NCBI RefSeq assembly: GCF_902686445.1
Contig: NC_062222.1
Location: forward strand, 136,903,035 to 136,967,034
Length of the DNA stretch: 64,000 bases
Source: Sciurus carolinensis
Lineage: Eukaryota > Chordata > Mammalia > Rodentia > Sciuridae
Reading direction: 5' to 3'
Of this stretch, positions 61,801 through 64,000 are shown piece after piece. The notes under the pieces were generated by a model. It saw only the letters and a list, made by a program, of their open reading frames with translations. It ran no database searches and was not told the DNA's origin. Each line of letters opens with the position of its first letter. The stretch's first letter is position 1. The translations under genes and the position numbers were made by a program.

Positions 61801-64000
61801 GGCGGCCCCTGGGGCACCGGGACAGCACTGGGTTCTGGGAAGCGCCTCAGCGTACACAGCCACCCCAAGCGCCCTTGGAGGGTCCTTCCACTCTGGTGCG
61901 AGCCCGACCTGGCCCTTCCTCCGCGGTCAGCCCCGCCACCACTGCTGCCCTCCTGGAGCCATTGACATGTAGCAAGACCCGTGGCCCTGTCCCCTGCCCC
62001 AGCAAGTGCTGCCCCTGGGGCTCCCACACCCACCGACAGATCGGAGGCCCTGAGACCCCTTGTGACTGGCAGCGGCTTTGGTGTGTGGCTCTTTGTAACC
62101 CAGGCAGCTGGCAAGGCAGAGAGGGCAATGGACCCTGTAGGGATGAGAGCCCACGGCTCTGTCCTCACCCAGCCTCAACCCTGGAGCCTGACCTGACCTC
62201 TTGTGGTGTCCCTGCCTTCCTCCCTTGTCCCAGGTGTCTGTGGGGAATGAACTACCCTCTCCTGCCCAGCGGGTGCCTCCCTCTCTGCTCTCCGAGCTGA
62301 GCCTGTGCCCAGGCCTGGCTCAGAAAGGGGCTCCCAGAGCCCCCAGCCTGTTTGGGAGGCACGGCTGAGTCTCTGTTGCCTGGATGGCTTCCCTGTCCCC
62401 ACGCAGGTGCCTGGCTTGCCTGGCCCCCACCCCTGGACCACGCTCTGCCCTCCTCAGCATGTCCACTCTGCTGCGTCTTGGCTGTGTGTGGCCCCCGAAA
62501 GCTGCTGGACTCATGGAACTTCCTCTTCCTCTTCTGTAGGGAAGTAGTGAGGCTGACCAGGCTTGTTGGAGACCCAGGGCTGCCCCACATGCTGTTCCAG
62601 GGCTGGACAGCTCAGCCCTGCCGTCTCCTGGACCTCAGGGCCAGGGAAGCACACCTCTGAGGACCTGCTCCCGTGCTCCCCTTGCCCAGGCCTCCCTGCG
62701 GTCCCTCTCTGGGGCTGTGACCCCTTCCCATCTCTGGAGGGGGTCAGGAGGAGGACATTGTAGTGGGGAGGGGGCAGGAATGGACAGTGTCCAGCTTGGG
62801 CCCCTGGCCATCCCAGGTGCCGACCCACTCCTTTCCTCTGTCTGCCAAGGGCTCACGTCCCTGCCCTTGATGGATTGTCCAGGATGGTCAGCTCACAGGT
62901 GGCCTCTGAGTGACTGTCCCAGCCCTGCCTGACCTTGGGCTGAGTGGAGTCCCCTGTAAAGTGGGGGTATGTGGCGCCCACCTTGGGAGGTTGCTGAGAC
63001 CCAGGTGAGCTGACCCGCATGCTGCTGGCCACTGAGCCCAACGCCCCGCCAGCGTCAGCGGCTCTTGTTTCTGGAAGGGCCCAAGCACCCCGCACCTGCT
63101 GGCCCTCAGCGGCCCTTCCTGAGCCCTTGAGGGGGTGATGGCCAGCCAGCTGCCCGCTCCTGTGGGCCCCAGGGCCCTGGTGGGTGGCGCCAGCCCCGGG
63201 CCTCGGAAGGCTGATGGCTCACAGCGGAGCTGAGTCGTAGCCAGACTCCCGTGTGCCAGGAAGTGTCCCAGTTCTCTGTTTTTCTTAAAGCAGTGAATCC
63301 TGAGTCCCCATTCTACTGCAGGGAGCTTTCCCCTGAGCCTTCCTGCCTGCAGACATCTGGAAGCTTCCGGGGATGGTGGGGAGGGCACGGAGAGGAGGGA
63401 GGGCATGCTGTGAAGTCCAGGCGGTGGCGCTTGGTGTGTCAGGAAGGGGTGGCCCCTGGGAGGGAGTGGCCCCAGGTGGGCAGACGGCGATTCCCCATGG
63501 ACGGATGATCCGCACGAGACTCCAGCACGCACGTCCCAACAGAGCGGGAGGGAACGGGTGTGACGGGCGGGGCCACCGAGGGATGAAGGGCCAGAGCCAG
63601 GGGCTGAGGCTTAATCCCACACTCGGAATCCCTTTTATTCTCTCTCCATCTGGAAGAAAATGCGGTGGGAGTTTTCTTAGGGTCATTAAAGTCGATAATG
63701 AATATGATCTGGTGTCGGTTTCTGCATAATCCCATCAAGAATGTCCCCAGCCATCTGTGTGCACAAATCCCTTCCATGGCCTGAATTTCCGTGACTGTCC
63801 TGCCTGGGGCTCCTGTCCCAGGGGGCGGGGGACACAGTGCTGACTGGCCTCTGGGGGAGGAGACTCTGAGTCTTCCTGTCGTCCAGCTTCCACTGGAACG
63901 CAGCCCCACACACCGTCCTAGGCAGACCCTCGCCTACTGTGTTCTGCTGATGGGCTGGACCTTCCCAGTTAGGTGCGAAGTGACTCAAGGGTGGGTGTGT
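58881..64000 (+). other. SORCS2: SORCS2 intron 1, continuing
   Basis: No exon recognised. An AT-rich patch at about 59,270-59,420 and a motif-rich block at 63,610-63,790 stand out. An L2-like remnant is possible at about 61,200-61,290 (ttattgtcctcattccctga). Open frames here are GC-driven and unsupported. Confidence 0.7.
63610..63790. promoter_or_regulatory. Candidate intronic conserved element
   Basis: Non-repetitive sequence with catctg E-boxes (63,648 and 63,751), ggtcattaaagtcgataatg (63,680) and ctgcataatcccatcaagaa (63,722). It is far less GC-rich than its flanks. Inferred only. Confidence 0.25.

Overview
This is vertebrate nuclear DNA, most likely from a squirrel-related (sciurid-type) rodent. 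It has intron-scale non-coding sequence, nested L1 LINEs, MIR/L2 fossils and MaLR-type LTRs. It also has tRNA-Ala-derived ID SINEs and B1-plus-ID dimer SINEs, a combination known from squirrels and related rodents. I see no bacterial, phage or plasmid gene organisation.

One authentic protein-coding gene is visible: the first coding exon of SORCS2 (49,346-49,825, + strand), a VPS10-domain sorting receptor. It lies inside a TATA-less CpG island (about 49,085-49,880) and ends at a consensus splice donor. Everything to the right (49,826-64,000) is the start of SORCS2 intron 1. Everything to the left is upstream intergenic DNA. In human, SORCS2 lies on distal 4p (4p16.1), and the high GC of the unique parts here fits that setting.

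Layout. 0.2-1.4 kb: a CpG-containing minisatellite with a higher-order period of about 176 bp. 1.4-6.4 kb: GC-rich unique DNA with SINE and MIR remnants, a perfect 14-bp hairpin and a small 18-bp tandem array. 6.5-12.8 kb: an LTR remnant, then a long minus-strand L1 whose ORF1 amino-terminal part is inverted between 31-bp perfect inverted repeats. 14.4 kb: a young ID SINE with target-site duplication (TSD). 14.7-15.0 kb: a Tigger-like DNA transposon fossil. 17.6-20.2 kb: a plus-strand L1 interrupted by a PSMD6 retropseudogene that has its own TSD and poly(A). 23-31 kb: several MaLR-type LTRs. 36.0 kb and 38.7-39.4 kb: SINEs. 37.6-41.6 kb: an older minus-strand L1. 42.7-43.2 kb: an AT-rich unique block that could be conserved non-coding DNA. 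49-49.9 kb: SORCS2 promoter and exon 1. 57-64 kb: intronic blocks rich in homeodomain-type and E-box motifs, plus an old L1 3' end.

The genes do not form an operon or system. The window is one gene's promoter and first exon in a repeat-rich landscape. I found no new multi-gene system. The most informative structures are the PSMD6 retrocopy that appears to derive from an intron-retaining, prematurely polyadenylated transcript, and the L1 internal inversion with its inverted-repeat borders. Repeat family names were assigned by eye and need a RepeatMasker run.
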